From contig CAJUOD010000059.1 in assembly GCA_910587875.1 (NCBI GenBank), positions 1 through 17,494 on the forward strand: a DNA stretch of 17,494 bases, in the 5' to 3' direction. How positions within the stretch are numbered: the first letter of the stretch is position 1; each line of letters starts with the position of its first letter. Shown here one piece after another: positions 6,851-14,208 of the stretch. Under the pieces are notes generated by a model. The model saw nothing but the letters and a program-made list of their open reading frames with translations. It was not told where the DNA came from and did not search any database. Source of the DNA: an uncultured Oscillibacter sp. (lineage in GTDB: Bacteria > Bacillota > Clostridia > Oscillospirales > Oscillospiraceae). The position numbers and the translations under genes were made by a program.

Positions 6851-7552
6851 GTGGGAGAGCGTCTGGAGGCCCTGGAGACGGTGCCCTTCGCGGCGGAGCG
6901 GGAGTGGACGGCGGAGGGCGTGCCGGTGCTGTGGGCGGAGGCCCGGGTCCCCGAGCCCCTGGGGAAGGACCGGACGGCCCGGCGGATCAAGCGCTTCTAT
7001 CAATCGCAGTGCCGCGCCTTCCTCCGCTACTGCGAGAAGTGCCTCCTGCCCCAGGCGGCGGCGGAGTACCGGGCGGCCCTGGAGGCCAGCCGGCCCCTGC
7101 CCGCCTTCCGGGCGGAGCTGAGCTACCGCGTCACCTACAACCAGGGGGGCCTGTGGAGCCTGTATACCGAAGTCCGGGAGGTCCTGGGCCCCGGCCCGGC
7201 CCAGGTGACCCGGCGGGGGGACACCTGGGACCTGGCGGCGGGCTATCCCGTGCCGCTGAAGGACTTCTTCCCCGCCGGGACGGCCTGGAAGAAGAAGCTC
7301 CTGGCCCGCGCGGCGGCGGAGGCGGAGCGCCGGGAGCGGGCCGGGGCGAGCCGCTGGCGGGAGGACTGGCGGCGCCAGCTCCGGCGGCGGTTCAACCCCC
7401 AGAACTTCTACCTGACGGAGGAGGGGCTGGCCTATTTCTGGCCCATGTACGCCGTGGCCCCGGCAGCGGAGGGGGTGGTGGGGTTTCTCTTCCCCTATGG
7501 GGAGGGGGGATTTTGCGCGCCCTTGCGGGCGGGGCGGGGGTCCCTGCCATGA
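6851..7552 (+). CDS. DUF3298-domain protein without membrane anchor
   Basis: This 233-residue protein carries a DUF3298 domain in its C-terminal half: SLYTEVREVLGPG, then YPVPLKDFFPAG, then FYLTEEGLAYFWPMYAVAP...GVVGFLFPYGE. DUF3298 occurs in the extracellular parts of RsiV-type anti-sigma factors and in the PdaC peptidoglycan deacetylase, but here no signal peptide or transmembrane segment is present and the N-terminus is charged, so a cytoplasmic location is likely and the role is unknown. GTG 6851 was chosen because AGAGGAG (6836-6842) is eight bases upstream; GTG 6845 is an alternative. The last ~17 residues, after FLFPY, are encoded by the left arm of element B, so the native C-terminus was probably replaced by repeat sequence. 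Confidence 0.75.
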   Translation: MGERLEALETVPFAAEREWTAEGVPVLWAEARVPEPLGKDRTARRIKRFYQSQCRAFLRYCEKCLLPQAAAEYRAALEASRPLPAFRAELSYRVTYNQGGLWSLYTEVREVLGPGPAQVTRRGDTWDLAAGYPVPLKDFFPAGTAWKKKLLARAAAEAERRERAGASRWREDWRRQLRRRFNPQNFYLTEEGLAYFWPMYAVAPAAEGVVGFLFPYGEGGFCAPLRAGRGSLP

Positions 7553-7755
7553 AGATGGCTGGGCAATGCACCCCCCATTCTCTCTTTTGCGAAAAGAGAG
7601 AATGCGCCGTGCACGGTGGAAGAGAGAAAACGGGGGCGCGCAGGAGCGTGCCTCCGTTTTTTACGCAAGTCTCCGGGCCGCGGCGTGGTGCAAGCGGGGG
7701 TTTTGGAGGTCGATGCAAGGCCTGTCCTCCCATCCTCGCTGCCGCTAACCTGGCG
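7492..7755 (+). repeat. Left arm of element B
   Basis: It starts with a CCCC-TAT-GGGG hairpin (7492-7502) and contains the same 12-pair ATTCTCTCTTTT/AAAAGAGAGAAT hairpin, CCGTGCACGG palindrome and GAGAGAAAACGGGGGCGCG block as element A. The ACCAGC-GATG-GCTGGT hairpin has decayed here to CCATGAAGATGGCTGGG. From GGGGGTTTTGGAGGTCGATGC inward to CTGCCGCTAACCTGGCG it matches the left arm of A better than either right arm, so left and right ends are distinct types. Confidence 0.85.
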
Positions 7756-7802
7756 CTCCCGGAAGCCGCAGTGTCTACTGTCTCCTCTTTCAGTCAGTGC
7801 CC

Positions 7803-8083
7803 GCCAGGGCAGCGGCAGCGGAAAAAGGAGAGCAGTCGATTCGACAAGCACCAAACCCCCGCTAAGACCACGCCGCGGGCTGGAGACTTGCGTAAAAATC
7901 GGAAGCACTGCCTGCGCGTCCCCCGTCTCTCGTCCCCCCCCCCCCAGGGACGATACTTCCTTTTCTCTTTTGGACCGTGCACGGCCCGTTTTCTCTTTTC
8001 CTTTTGGAAGGAAAAGAGAAAATGGGGGGTGCAATGAACCAGCCATCGCTGGTTGCCATTCCGCTCCGCCCGTCAGGGCGCGC
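7803..8083 (-). repeat. Right arm of element B, diverged
   Basis: This is the most diverged arm. The main hairpin is rebuilt as a perfect 15-pair stem (7989-8003 with 8008-8022, loop TTGG), with sequence changed on both sides compared with the 12-pair version elsewhere. The CCGTGCACGG palindrome (about 7975-7984) and the ACCAGC-GATG-GCTGGT hairpin (about 8038-8053) are unchanged. It carries an extra insertion that includes a run of twelve C at 7934-7945. Confidence 0.8.
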
Positions 8084-8085
8084 AC

Positions 8086-8114
8086 AAAAAGAGACGGCCC
8101 TTTCGGGCCGTCTC
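8086..8114 (-). terminator. Intrinsic terminator of the AgcS symporter gene
   Basis: A perfect ten-pair stem, GAGACGGCCC (8091-8100) with GGGCCGTCTC (8105-8114) and a four-base loop, is followed on the minus strand by TTTTT (complement of 8086-8090). It lies about 35 bases past the symporter stop. Confidence 0.92.
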
Positions 8115-8150
8115 CGATTTTCTATAGAGCTAGGGGCAAGAGGCCCCGCC

Positions 8151-9539
8151 TCACTTGACGGCCTTGACCACCAGCCGGGTCAGGCCGAAGAGGCCGATGG
8201 CGTTGGGAATGACCATCAGGTTGTTAAACATGTCGGACAGCTCCCACACCAGGTCGTTGGAGGCCAGGGTGCCCAGGAAGATGAACACCAGGGCGATCAG
8301 CGTATAGACCACGATGGACTTCTTCCCGAACAGGTAGTTCATGTTGATCTTGCCGAAGAGGTTCCACCCCAGGATGGTGGAGAAGGCGAAGAAGAACAGG
8401 CACACGGCCACGAACATGGCCCCCAGATTCTCCCCGAAGACCACGCCGAAGGCGGTCTGGGCCAGGTTGGCCTTGCCGATGGTCTCCGTGACGGAGCCGG
8501 TGTAGCCCGCAGCCAGGGGGCCGTCGGCGGTGTACAGGGTGGAGATGATGACCAGGGCGTTCAGGGTCAGGACCACGAAGGTGTCGATGAACACGCCGAT
8601 CATGGCCACCACGCCCTGATCGTGGGGGCAGGCCACGTTGGCCAGCGCGTGGGCGTGGGGCGTGGAGCCCATGCCGGCCTCGTTGGAGAACAGGCCCCGC
8701 TTGGCGCCCTGGCTTAAGGCGATCTTCAGCGCCGCGCCGAAGCCGCCGCCCAGGATGGCCTGGGGCTGGAAGGCGTACTTGAAGATCATGGCGACGGTGG
8801 CGGGGATGTACTTGATGCGGACCACCAGCACTACCAGGCCGCCCAGGACGAAGAGGGCCGCCATGATGGGGACGATCTTCTCCGTGACGGAGGCCAGGCG
8901 CTGCACGCCGCCCAGGAAGATGACGGCGCAGATGACCACCAGCACCACGCCCACAATCCAGGAGGGCACGCCGAAGGCCGTCTGGAAGGTGGAGCCGATG
9001 GAGTTGGACTGGACCATGCAGCCGAAGAAGCCCAGGGCCAGGATGATGGCGATGGAGAAGAAGCCCGCCAGGAACTTGCCGAAGCCGCCCTTGAAGGCCG
9101 TGGTGATGTAGTACACGGGACCGCCCTGGATACTGCCGTCCTTGTCCTTCACCCGGGTCTCCTGGGCCAGCACGGCCTCGGAGTAGATGGTGGCCATGCC
9201 GAAGAAGGCGATGATCCACATCCAGAAGATGGCCCCGGGGCCGCCGGTGAGGATCGCGCCGGAGGCGCCCACGATGTTGCCCGTGCCCACCTGGGCGGCG
9301 ATGGCGGTAGCCAGGGCCTGGAAGGAGCTCATGCCGCTCTCGTGCTTATCCCCGGCCAGGGACAGGTTGCCGAAGACCTTCCGCATGCCCTCGCCGAAGC
9401 AGCGGATCTGGACGAAGCGGGTCTTGATGGAGAACCACAGGCCCACGGCGATGAGCAGGCCCACCAGGACGTAGTCGGACAGATAGGCGTTGATGGCCTG
9501 CACGATGGGCAGGAGCGCGTCTTGTACTTGCTGTAACAT
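8151..9539 (-). CDS. Sodium:alanine/glycine symporter (AgcS family)
   Basis: This 462-residue inner-membrane transporter imports alanine or glycine with sodium. It has about eleven hydrophobic segments and the family signature in GNIVGASGAILTGGPGAIFW followed by AFFGMATIYSEAVLAQ, plus the LFSNEAGMGSTPHAHA motif. The ATG at 9539 (MLQQVQDALLPIV) has GGAGGG at 9549-9554 nine bases upstream; an in-frame start at 9623 lies inside the riboswitch and is rejected. A glycine riboswitch and a terminator precede it, which points to glycine as a substrate or signal. It is monocistronic, ending at the terminator at 8086-8114. Confidence 0.95.
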   Translation of the reverse strand: MLQQVQDALLPIVQAINAYLSDYVLVGLLIAVGLWFSIKTRFVQIRCFGEGMRKVFGNLSLAGDKHESGMSSFQALATAIAAQVGTGNIVGASGAILTGGPGAIFWMWIIAFFGMATIYSEAVLAQETRVKDKDGSIQGGPVYYITTAFKGGFGKFLAGFFSIAIILALGFFGCMVQSNSIGSTFQTAFGVPSWIVGVVLVVICAVIFLGGVQRLASVTEKIVPIMAALFVLGGLVVLVVRIKYIPATVAMIFKYAFQPQAILGGGFGAALKIALSQGAKRGLFSNEAGMGSTPHAHALANVACPHDQGVVAMIGVFIDTFVVLTLNALVIISTLYTADGPLAAGYTGSVTETIGKANLAQTAFGVVFGENLGAMFVAVCLFFFAFSTILGWNLFGKINMNYLFGKKSIVVYTLIALVFIFLGTLASNDLVWELSDMFNNLMVIPNAIGLFGLTRLVVKAVK

Positions 9540-9555
9540 CGGTTGTTTCCCTCCT

Positions 9556-9586
9556 AAAAATAAAAGGAACGGCGTCGCGCCGCTCC
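9556..9586 (-). terminator. Riboswitch-controlled terminator in the symporter leader
   Basis: A nine-pair stem with one G-U pair (GGAACGGCG 9566-9574 and CGCCGCTCC 9578-9586 on plus) is followed on the minus strand by TTTTATTTTT, directly before the ribosome binding site. It is the natural expression platform of the upstream glycine aptamer. A second, weaker hairpin (ACGGGC/GCCCGT, about 9603-9618) lies between aptamer and terminator and may be the alternative structure. Confidence 0.82.
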
Positions 9587-9623
9587 GAACAAGGGGACAG
9601 AAACGGGCATGCGCCCGTACCAT

Positions 9624-9720
9624 TCCACTCCGTCCTTTTACCTGAGAGATTCGGCCGGCGCTCCCACGCGCCGCCTTGCACCTTCGGTACCCGCTTCCGG
9701 GCTTCTCCAGAGCCGCATCC
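9624..9720 (-). promoter_or_regulatory. Glycine riboswitch aptamer
   Basis: On the minus strand the leader reads GCTCTGGAGAAG, then ACCGAAGGTGCAAG, then GAATCTCTCAGGTAAAAGGA followed by CGGAG. These are the conserved blocks of the glycine aptamer (Rfam gcvT family), in order and spaced by two variable hairpins. CTCTG and CGGAG close the P1 stem. Only one canonical aptamer is seen. Upstream (about 9721-9760) a GC-rich hairpin (CCCCGG/CCGGGG) may be a vestigial partner. In streptococci a single-aptamer glycine riboswitch before an AgcS gene has been reported to act as an off switch; the adjacent terminator fits the same logic here, but direction is inferred. Confidence 0.93.
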
Positions 9721-9787
9721 GTCCCCGGTCCCTCGGCCCGAGGGCCTGCTTCCGGGGATTTCCTTTGCCGCTATCCAATTTGGTATT

Positions 9788-9816
9788 ACCTTAACACGCC
9801 CCGGCCCACTTGTCAA
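9788..9816 (-). promoter_or_regulatory. Putative promoter of the riboswitch-symporter transcript
   Basis: On the minus strand a perfect TTGACA (complement of 9811-9816) is followed after 17 bases by TAAGGT (complement of 9788-9793), a weak -10 of TAxxxT type. The transcript would start about 60 bases before the aptamer. Confidence 0.6.
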
Positions 9817-9871
9817 TCGTGCATTTTCACAAAATGTCCGCAAACCGGGGACGCATATTCTCCATACAAGG

Positions 9872-9901
9872 ACAAAAAGAAGGGGGACCCGAAGGCCCCC
9901 C
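9872..9901 (-). terminator. Intrinsic terminator after the MgtC pair
   Basis: On the minus strand an eight-pair stem with one G-U pair, GGGGGGCC-TTCG-GGTCCCCC, is followed by TTCTTTTTG. It lies 14 bases past the downstream mgtC-like stop. Confidence 0.82.
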
Positions 9902-9914
9902 GGAGACCATTCGC

Positions 9915-10607
9915 TTACAGCTCCCGCACGGACACCACCCCGGCGGTGGCGCGGATCTCCTGCTGGAGGTGGTCCGTGTCCAGGCCCTTGTGGAGGCGCA
10001 GGGTGAAGATGGCGCAGGCGTTGTGCTTTTCGTTGGACTTGGAGTGGATGATACCCATGTTGAGGATTTTCAGTCCCCGCTCCCGGAACTCCTGGAGGAG
10101 GACGTCCATGGTCTTGTTGTCGCTGTACTCAATGTAGAGATTGACCTCCGGGGCGTTTTTCAGCATCCGGTACTCCACCCGGGAGAAGAAGAGCTCCGCC
10201 ACCATGATGAGGGCCGTGGCGAAGAGGCCGCCCTCGTAGAAGCCGCCGCCCAGGGCCAGGCCGATGATGGCCGCCGCCCAGAGGCCCGCCGCCGTGGTCA
10301 GGCCCTTCACCCGCTGGCGGCGGGTGACGATGATGGTGCCCGCGCCGATGAAGCCGATGCCCGCCACCACCTGGGCTCCCAGCCGGGCCATGTCGGTGTA
10401 CTGGCCCAGGACCAGGTAGAGGTATTGGCTGGTGAGCGTGGTCATGGCCGCGCCCAGACAGATGAGAATATGGGTGCGGAAGCCCGCCGGGCGGCGCTTG
10501 TACTCCCGCTCGATGCCGATGATGCCGCCGCAGATCACCGCCAGGGTCATCCGCAGGGCCACGGACGCGATGGTCACGTCCCGCAGGCCGTCAAAGAGAG
10601 TCAGCAT
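9915..10607 (-). CDS. MgtC/SapB-family membrane protein (downstream copy)
   Basis: This 230-residue protein has an N-terminal membrane domain with about four hydrophobic segments and the MgtC signature: GGIIGIEREYKRRPAGFRTHI, then AQVVAGIGFIGAGTIIV, then VKGLTTAAGLWAAAIIGLA. The C-terminal ~85 residues are soluble and ACT-like (VNLYIEYSDNKTMDVLLQEF). MgtC proteins support growth at low magnesium and modulate ATP synthase in Salmonella; the role in commensal Firmicutes is not settled. The ATG has AAGGAGG about nine bases upstream. It follows the other copy by 16 bases, so they share a transcript and may form heteromers. Confidence 0.93.
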   Translation of the reverse strand: MLTLFDGLRDVTIASVALRMTLAVICGGIIGIEREYKRRPAGFRTHILICLGAAMTTLTSQYLYLVLGQYTDMARLGAQVVAGIGFIGAGTIIVTRRQRVKGLTTAAGLWAAAIIGLALGGGFYEGGLFATALIMVAELFFSRVEYRMLKNAPEVNLYIEYSDNKTMDVLLQEFRERGLKILNMGIIHSKSNEKHNACAIFTLRLHKGLDTDHLQQEIRATAGVVSVREL

Positions 10608-10623
10608 GGATCATCCCTCCTTA

Positions 10624-11349
10624 TCAAATGTCATGTACCACATACACGTCTTCCAGTTCGGAGATGGCGGCCAGAATCTTGGCGTGAGCGCCGGGCCGGT
10701 TCATCCGCAGGGAGAAGATGGCGTTGGGGTGCTGGGAGGGGGTCTGCTTTCCGTGGTCCACTTCCACCTCGTAGATGGTCACGTCCTTGGCCTTAATGCG
10801 GTTGATGATTTCCGCCACATCGTCCAGGGACTGGAACTCCACGTAGATGTTCATATTTTTCGCGTTCTCCACGATGTACAGCTCCACCGCCGGCAGCAGG
10901 TGGACCACCAGGAAGATCAGCAGGAAGGCCAGGCCCACGCACTCGTAGAACCCCGCGCCCACCGCCAGGCCCATGCAGGCCGAGGCCCAGAGGCCCGCCG
11001 CCGTGGTCAGGCCCTTCACCTTCTGCTGGCCCGTCACCAGGATGGTGCCCGCGCCCAGGAAGCCGATGCCGTTGATGACCTGGGCCCCGAAGCGGCTGAC
11101 GTCGGTGCGGATGCCGATCTCCGCCGCCTTCTCCGCCCAGACGTGGTTCAGCATATAGGACTCGTACTGGCTCAAGAGCATGGTCAGCGCCGCCGCCATG
11201 CACACCAGCATGTAGGTGCGGAAGCCCGCCGGGCGGTGCTTCCTGGCCCGCTCCAGGCCGATCATGCCGCCGCAGAACATGGCCAGGGTCAGCCGCAGCA
11301 GCACGGAGGCCGTGTTGACCTCCCGCAGGTAATCCAAAGCGTGTATCAC
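10624..11349 (-). CDS. MgtC/SapB-family membrane protein (upstream copy)
   Basis: This 241-residue paralogue of the next gene has the same architecture: GGMIGLERARKHRPAGFRTYM, AQVINGIGFLGAGTILV and VKGLTTAAGLWASACMGLA in the membrane part, then a soluble ACT-like tail (MNIYVEFQSLDDVAEIINRI). The GTG at 11349 was chosen because AAAGGAG (complement of 11359-11365) precedes it by nine bases and the resulting N-terminus (IHALDYLREVNTASVLLRLTL) aligns with the paralogue's (LTLFDGLRDVTIASVALRMTL). An in-frame ATG at 11427 would add 26 residues translated from the leader. Compared with its partner it has an insertion of about ten residues after the first signature (YMLNHVWAEKAAEIGIR). Confidence 0.92.
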   Translation of the reverse strand: MIHALDYLREVNTASVLLRLTLAMFCGGMIGLERARKHRPAGFRTYMLVCMAAALTMLLSQYESYMLNHVWAEKAAEIGIRTDVSRFGAQVINGIGFLGAGTILVTGQQKVKGLTTAAGLWASACMGLAVGAGFYECVGLAFLLIFLVVHLLPAVELYIVENAKNMNIYVEFQSLDDVAEIINRIKAKDVTIYEVEVDHGKQTPSQHPNAIFSLRMNRPGAHAKILAAISELEDVYVVHDI

Positions 11350-11487
11350 TTCCAGCCGCTCCTTTCCGGATAATGCCCTCCGGGGCGTAAAGAAAAGGGA
11401 AGGAGCGGCGGGGACCGCTTCTTCCATGGCTTGTTCAGAACTCCCGGAAAACGTTTGCGTTCAGGCATATCTCCGCCTTCCGGGCTG
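11350..11487 (-). promoter_or_regulatory. Structured 5' leader of the mgtC-like operon
   Basis: About 137 bases separate the transcription start from the GTG. A seven-pair stem, CCCGGAA with TTCCGGG (plus 11478-11484 and 11443-11449), encloses a GGC/GCC and an AACG/CGTT hairpin. A strong promoter plus a long folded leader before magnesium-linked genes suggests post-initiation control. It does not contain the conserved sequences of the M-box or the yybP-ykoY manganese element. Confidence 0.4.
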
Positions 11488-11493
11488 AGATGT

Positions 11494-11521
11494 ATTATAC
11501 AGCACCAACCGGATTTGTCAA
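11494..11521 (-). promoter_or_regulatory. Consensus sigma-A promoter of the mgtC-like operon
   Basis: On the minus strand a perfect TTGACA (complement of 11516-11521) and a perfect TATAAT (complement of 11494-11499) are spaced by 16 bases. It is the best promoter in the window. The start would be near 11487. Confidence 0.88.
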
Positions 11522-11597
11522 CGTTTTCCCATAGAAAAAGCGGCTTTTCAGCGGGTTTGACAAATAAAAGCCCGGGATTTTGGCATTTTCACAGAGG

Positions 11598-11623
11598 AAA
11601 AAGCGGGCGGCAAGACCGCCCGC
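11598..11623 (-). terminator. Intrinsic terminator after the DUF1294 gene
   Basis: On the minus strand a perfect eight-pair stem, GCGGGCGG (11603-11610) with CCGCCCGC (11616-11623) and a five-base loop, is followed by TTTTT (complement of 11598-11602). It lies 22 bases past the stop. Confidence 0.92.
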
Positions 11624-11645
11624 GCGCAAACGTTATCCCTCCGCC

Positions 11646-12017
11646 TCACCGGATGACGGCGAAGTACAGCCACAGGCCGAAGGGGATGATGATCTGAAGG
11701 GCCAGAATCACGGGCACGCCGATCTTGAACGCCTTGTGAAGGGTCTTGTGGTGGAAGGCCTTCATCCCCAGCAGGGCCCCGATGCTGCCCCCCGCAGCGG
11801 CCAGGAGGAGCAGATTCTTCTCCGGCACCCGGCGGACGGTGTCCTTTTTCTCCTTTCGCTTGGCCTGGAGCTTGTCCGCGCCGAAGACGAAGAAGGTGAT
11901 GACGTTGATGAGCACCAGCCAGATGGCCAGCAGGCCCCAGGGGGAGCCGACGACGGCCCAGATAAAATCGTTGTGGGCCTCCGGCGTGTAGGCGGCGGCG
12001 AGAAGGGTCATATCCAT
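11646..12017 (-). CDS. DUF1294 small membrane protein
   Basis: This 123-residue protein matches the DUF1294 pattern: LINVITFFVFGADKLQAKRK, then RVPEKNLLLLAAAGGSIGAL, then KAFHHKTLHKAFKIGVP. Hydrophobic segments occur near residues 28-50, 75-92 and 98-122, with the basic HHKT loop between. The function of the family is unknown. The ATG at 12017 is four bases after GAGGTGA; the ATG six bases further in (12011) is equally spaced for a longer gap and cannot be excluded. It has its own promoter inside the end of psuG and its own terminator, so it is expressed separately. Confidence 0.85.
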   Translation of the reverse strand: MDMTLLAAAYTPEAHNDFIWAVVGSPWGLLAIWLVLINVITFFVFGADKLQAKRKEKKDTVRRVPEKNLLLLAAAGGSIGALLGMKAFHHKTLHKAFKIGVPVILALQIIIPFGLWLYFAVIR

Positions 12018-12038
12018 ATGGTCACCTCGTTCCAAAAG

Positions 12039-12070
12039 AATAGGACGGCTGATGGTTCAGCCGTCCTATT
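12039..12070 (-). terminator. Hairpin terminator after psuG, overlapping the DUF1294 promoter
   Basis: A perfect 14-pair stem, AATAGGACGGCTGA (12039-12052) with TCAGCCGTCCTATT (12057-12070) and a four-base loop, lies 12 bases past the psuG stop. On the minus strand it is followed by CTTTTGG, a modest U-tract. The upstream arm overlaps the -10 box of the DUF1294 promoter. Confidence 0.7.
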
Positions 12071-12082
12071 TTAGCATAGGTT

Positions 12083-12096
<14 letters not shown>
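12068..12096 (-). promoter_or_regulatory. Putative promoter of the DUF1294 gene inside the psuG end
   Basis: On the minus strand TTGCCA (complement of 12091-12096, 5 of 6) and TAAAAT (complement of 12068-12073, 5 of 6) have an ideal 17-base spacer. The -35 lies in the last psuG codons. The start would be near 12061, within the hairpin. Confidence 0.68.
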
Positions 12097-13012
<916 letters not shown>

Positions 13013-13069
13013 GATGATGACCTCCAAAAATATATTAATTGAAATGGATCAACTAAGGGGAAGGATTCG

Positions 13070-14158
13070 TCAGGCGGGGACCGGGCCCAGGCGCTGGCGC
13101 AGGGCCTCCTCGCTCAAGGCGGGATTGATGGTCTCCCGGCCCTCCATGGCGATGGAGGAGGCGGCCAGGCCCGCCCGGGCGGTCTCCTCCAGATCCGTGC
13201 CCTGGAGATAGGCCCAGGCGATGGCGGCCATGAAGGCGTCCCCGCAGCCCGTGGCGTTCACCAGCTCCGCCGGGAGGCAGGGCAGCTGTACCCGGCCATT
13301 GTGGTCCGCCGCGAACACCCCGTCCGCCCCCAGGGAGATGAACACCCGGCGGAGACCCGTGGCAAGCAATGCGTCCGCCGCCCGGTTCAGGCTCTCGCCG
13401 TCTGTAATGGGCACGCCGGAGAGGAGCTCCGCCTCCAGGCGGTTGGGCTTTAAGGTGTGGAGCTTCCCCAGGACGGGCTTCAGCTTCACGGCCTTGGCGG
13501 TGGACACCGGATCCGCGAAAATGGGGGCGGCGCAGTTCTCCGCCAGCCACGCGATGCTCTCGGCGGGGATGTTGGTGTCGGTGACCACCACCTGGCTGGC
13601 GTCCAGGAGCTTGCGCCGCTGGGCCAGGGCCTGGGGGGTCAGGTGCTGGTAGATCTCCATATCGCTGACGGCCAGGGCCATGTCCCCCCGCTGGTCATTG
13701 ATGAACAGGTAGGTGGAGGTCCGCCCGCCGGGGATGACGGGGGACTGGGAGATGTCAATGCCCAGCTCGCCGCAGCTGGCGGCCAGCTTCTGGGCGTTCA
13801 GGTCGTCGCCGAAGGCCGTCACCAGCCGGACGTCCAGGCCCAGCAGGGCCATGTTGTGGGCGATGTTCCGCCCCACGCCCCCAAGGGACGACTGGACCGT
13901 CCCGGGGTTGGAGTCACGGGCCACCAAGGCCGCCTCGGGCCGGCCGCCGATGTCCACGTTCACGCCCCCCACCACGGTGACATAGGGGGCCGTCTGGACG
14001 ATGTAGCCCTTGCCGGTGATATAGCCTTTCTTCATCAGGTTGGAGATATGCACGGCGACGGAGGACCGGGTGATGCCCGCCTTGTCCGCCAGCTCCTTCT
14101 GGGAGATGAGGGGGTTCTCCTCGATCCAGTTCAAAAGCTGCCGCTCCCGCTTGGTCAT
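13070..14158 (-). CDS. psuK: Pseudouridine kinase (PfkB family) with N-terminal winged HTH
   Basis: This 362-residue protein fuses a DNA-binding domain to a sugar kinase. Residues 1-55 form a winged helix-turn-helix (RQLLNWIEENPLISQKELAD, then KAGITRSSVAVHISNLMKKG). Residues 58-355 are a PfkB/ribokinase fold with VVGGVNVDIGG at the start, SLGGVGRNIA at 91-100 and the second signature NATGCGDAFMAAIAWA, where D307 is the catalytic base. The usual GAGD anion hole reads GCGD. Adjacency to psuG identifies the substrate as pseudouridine, although the kinase family alone would not. GAGGAGG precedes the ATG. The wHTH fusion is common in Firmicutes and suggests the enzyme regulates its own operon. Confidence 0.9.
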   Translation of the reverse strand: MTKRERQLLNWIEENPLISQKELADKAGITRSSVAVHISNLMKKGYITGKGYIVQTAPYVTVVGGVNVDIGGRPEAALVARDSNPGTVQSSLGGVGRNIAHNMALLGLDVRLVTAFGDDLNAQKLAASCGELGIDISQSPVIPGGRTSTYLFINDQRGDMALAVSDMEIYQHLTPQALAQRRKLLDASQVVVTDTNIPAESIAWLAENCAAPIFADPVSTAKAVKLKPVLGKLHTLKPNRLEAELLSGVPITDGESLNRAADALLATGLRRVFISLGADGVFAADHNGRVQLPCLPAELVNATGCGDAFMAAIAWAYLQGTDLEETARAGLAASSIAMEGRETINPALSEEALRQRLGPVPA

Positions 14159-14172
14159 GGCCCTGCCTCCTC

Positions 14173-14208
14173 ATAAGCAAAAATTTAGGTTCTTAATCTA
14201 GTGCTTAT
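14173..14208. promoter_or_regulatory. Operator-like inverted repeats upstream of psuK
   Basis: ATAAGC (14173-14178) and GCTTAT (14203-14208) form a perfect six-base inverted repeat with 24 bases between, and the enclosed TTAGGTTCTTAATCTAG is an imperfect palindrome around CTT. The stretch is AT-rich and lies between the -10 box and the psuK ribosome binding site, a suitable place for repression by the PsuK wHTH domain. Confidence 0.45.

Larger units (their letters stand above)
7492..8083. mobile_element. Element B: cargo-less fold-back element
   Basis: Two inverted arms of the element A family (7492-~7755 and ~7803-8083) face each other across only about 47 bases, forming a ~590-bp imperfect palindrome with no gene. 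The inner ends still match (GCTGCCGCTAACCTGGC against GCTGCCGCTGCCCTGGC). It overlaps the 3' end of the DUF3298 gene and abuts the terminator of the symporter gene. It is either an empty or deleted form of element A, or a basic form into which cargo can be gained. The ~600 bases between the DUF3298 stop and the symporter stop contain this element and the symporter terminator. Confidence 0.6.

Noticed and set aside
9721..9765. Second glycine aptamer upstream of the first
   Set aside because: The conserved CCGAAGG and CTCTCAGG-type blocks are missing; only a GC-rich hairpin is seen.
11350..11427. 26-residue extension of the upstream MgtC protein from ATG 11427
   Set aside because: It lacks a good ribosome binding site, while GTG 11349 has AAAGGAG and aligns with the paralogue.
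11350..11487. M-box or manganese (yybP-ykoY) riboswitch before the mgtC-like genes
   Set aside because: The conserved blocks of these RNAs are not present; only an undefined structured leader can be supported.
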